From Pavlovales sp. CCMP2436 (lineage: Eukaryota > Haptophyta > Pavlovophyceae > Pavlovales), in the NCBI GenBank assembly GCA_026770615.1, contig MU631307.1, positions 844,709 to 861,804 on the forward strand: DNA of 17,096 bases, read 5' to 3'. The notes under the pieces were generated by a model. It saw nothing but the letters and a program-made list of their open reading frames with translations. It did no database searches and had not been told where the DNA came from. How positions within the stretch are numbered: position 1 is the stretch's first letter; every line of letters begins with the position of its first letter. A program made the position numbers and the translations under genes. Shown here piece by piece: positions 16,128 to 17,096 of this stretch.

Positions 16128-16504
16128 GGGTGAAGGACGAATGCGGCGTTGTCGGCGTCGGCGTTGGGCTGCGTATTGTGGATGGAGATGCAAAGAATTA
16201 CGAATTTCAAAATTTCAGTTGAGGGGGCTGGAAGGGGCTGCTCGTGCCTTGGGAGTCCGACTGTTACTAAAACTCTGGCTCACTTTTAAATTAATATCGG
16301 CGCTTGACACCGGCGCTTGACACCGGCGCTTTGTGACCAGGCTCGCTTCCCGCGCACGCTGTCCGCGCGGAGGTGTGACTCGCTTCCCGCGCGCGCTTCT
16401 CGCGCGCGCTGTCCGTGCGCGCCCCCGTTACAGCTCAAAGCGCCCCCCCGTTGTCGTTTGTGTCCTCCAACCCATTCCTTACGTTAGGTCGCGTCAGCTC
16501 TCCG
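16128..16504. promoter_or_regulatory. Divergent 5' region of the ice-binding and Tudor-like genes
   Basis: Both genes are transcribed away from this 377-bp interval. It contains an AT island (16283-16297, CTTTTAAATTAATAT), two and a half tandem copies of a 13-bp unit CGGCGCTTGACAC (16298-16332), and a duplicated GC-rich block beginning CTCGCTTCCCGCGC (16342 and 16379). No core promoter motif can be named with certainty. Confidence 0.5.
16298..16332. repeat. 13-bp tandem repeat (2.7 copies)
   Basis: Units CGGCGCTTGACAC at 16298-16310 and 16311-16323, and a partial CGGCGCTTT at 16324-16332. Exact tandem copies between divergent starts could be transcription-factor sites or simple slippage. Confidence 0.85.
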
Positions 16505-16676
16505 ATGGGGCCGGTGTTCTCCCGCCTCCCGCATGTGACCAAAGTCCTCGACTCCCTCTTCCTCCCCACCTACCGCACCGGTGACCGCGTCGAAGGGAAC
16601 TGGTACGGGCGTGGCAAGTGGTACCCCGGCGTCGTGGTGACCAACTCGGGCAAGATCATCCACGTCCGCTACGACG
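16505..16676 (+). CDS. Tudor/SH3-like domain protein, first exon only (partial)
   Basis: ATG 16505 opens 57 codons plus one base, ending at a GTGAGA donor (16677). The exon encodes a short N-terminus, then YRTGDRVEGNWYGRGKWYPG and VVVTNSGKIIHVRYDG. The pattern GDxVEGNW...GKWYPGVV...VRYDG is that of small beta-barrel Tudor/Agenet/SH3-like domains, which in other proteins read methylated histones or other ligands; here function is unknown. In-frame open sequence continues upstream to 16415 without another ATG. The remaining exons lie beyond the window or were not recognised in 16677-17096. Confidence 0.65.
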
Positions 16677-17096
16677 GTGAGAGCCCACGCCCCCCGAGCC
16701 CAAGCCCCCCCCCCTGCCATGCGCGGCCGATCAGCGCGCCAGTCAAAGAGTCGTCGATTATTGTGTTTTTGATCAGCCTTGCGGTGGGGACGGTATCCGT
16801 GTGCTCTGTAAAAGTCTCTGAATCCGAGTGTTTCTCAACGCTTTGGTCCGGTGGAGACCTGTCAGGGGTCGGAACGGTAAGAGCCCACGACCACACACTC
16901 ACACTGGTGGTGGTGGTGGTGATGGTGGGGAGAGGGGAGGGTAGATGAGTGGTGGTGGTAGTGGTGGAGTGTGCTGGGGGTTGGGGGGTGTTTGGGTGTG
17001 GGTGGGGGGGGGAAGGTCGAAGAATGTGATTGGTGGGGCTGTGATAGGGCCAGGCTCGGTCGGTCTAGATTGAACGGTGAGAATCTACCCCCCCCC
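16677..17096 (+). other. Probable first intron of the Tudor-like gene
   Basis: Starts GTGAGAGCCCACGCCCC. It contains a second donor-like copy GGTAAGAGCCCACGACC at 16876 and a third, GAACGGTGAGAATC, near 17073, plus (GGT)n and G-rich tracts. I could not identify a second exon. Confidence 0.5.

Overview
The window is nuclear DNA from a eukaryotic microalga. The coding regions are GC-rich. Spliceosomal introns are numerous and mostly follow GTGCG/GTGAG...(C/T-rich)AG. Intergenic DNA is full of microsatellites and small inverted-repeat elements. A gene for a DUF3494-type ice-binding protein points to a cold-water or sea-ice species. A haptophyte (Phaeocystis-like) or a pelagophyte would fit, but the sequence alone does not settle the lineage.

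Layout. (1) 308-934 (+): ankyrin-repeat protein closely resembling the proteasome assembly chaperone gankyrin (PSMD10/Nas6). (2) 935-2615: mostly non-coding, with one copy of a dispersed 64-bp repeat, a 120-bp tandem repeat built around a 46-bp perfect palindrome, a cluster of hairpins and one doubtful small reading frame. (3) 2616-4747 (-): two-exon type II membrane glycosyltransferase with an HxRGTDK fucosyltransferase-like motif. (4) 4748-4963: short divergent promoter region. (5) 4964-13569 (+): complete SMC2 (condensin ATPase) gene, resolved here into 19 exons giving 1210 residues with all ATPase motifs. (6) 13570-15303: no gene seen; it holds a TA-flanked MITE and diverged repeats. (7) 15304-16127 (-): intronless secreted ice-binding protein with an apparent 1-nt frameshift between signal peptide and domain. 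(8) 16505 onward (+): first exon of a Tudor/SH3-like domain protein that runs off the window.

The genes do not form a pathway. They are ordinary eukaryotic housekeeping genes (proteasome assembly, chromosome condensation, Golgi glycosylation) next to a probably horizontally acquired cold-adaptation gene.

The most unusual property is inside the introns. At least seven SMC2 exon edges, one glycosyltransferase exon edge and probably the Tudor-gene donor have degenerate local copies of the splice site plus adjoining exon sequence, lying 65-265 bp away in the neighbouring intron. These decoy half-exons suggest that introns in this genome grow by local tandem duplication across splice junctions.
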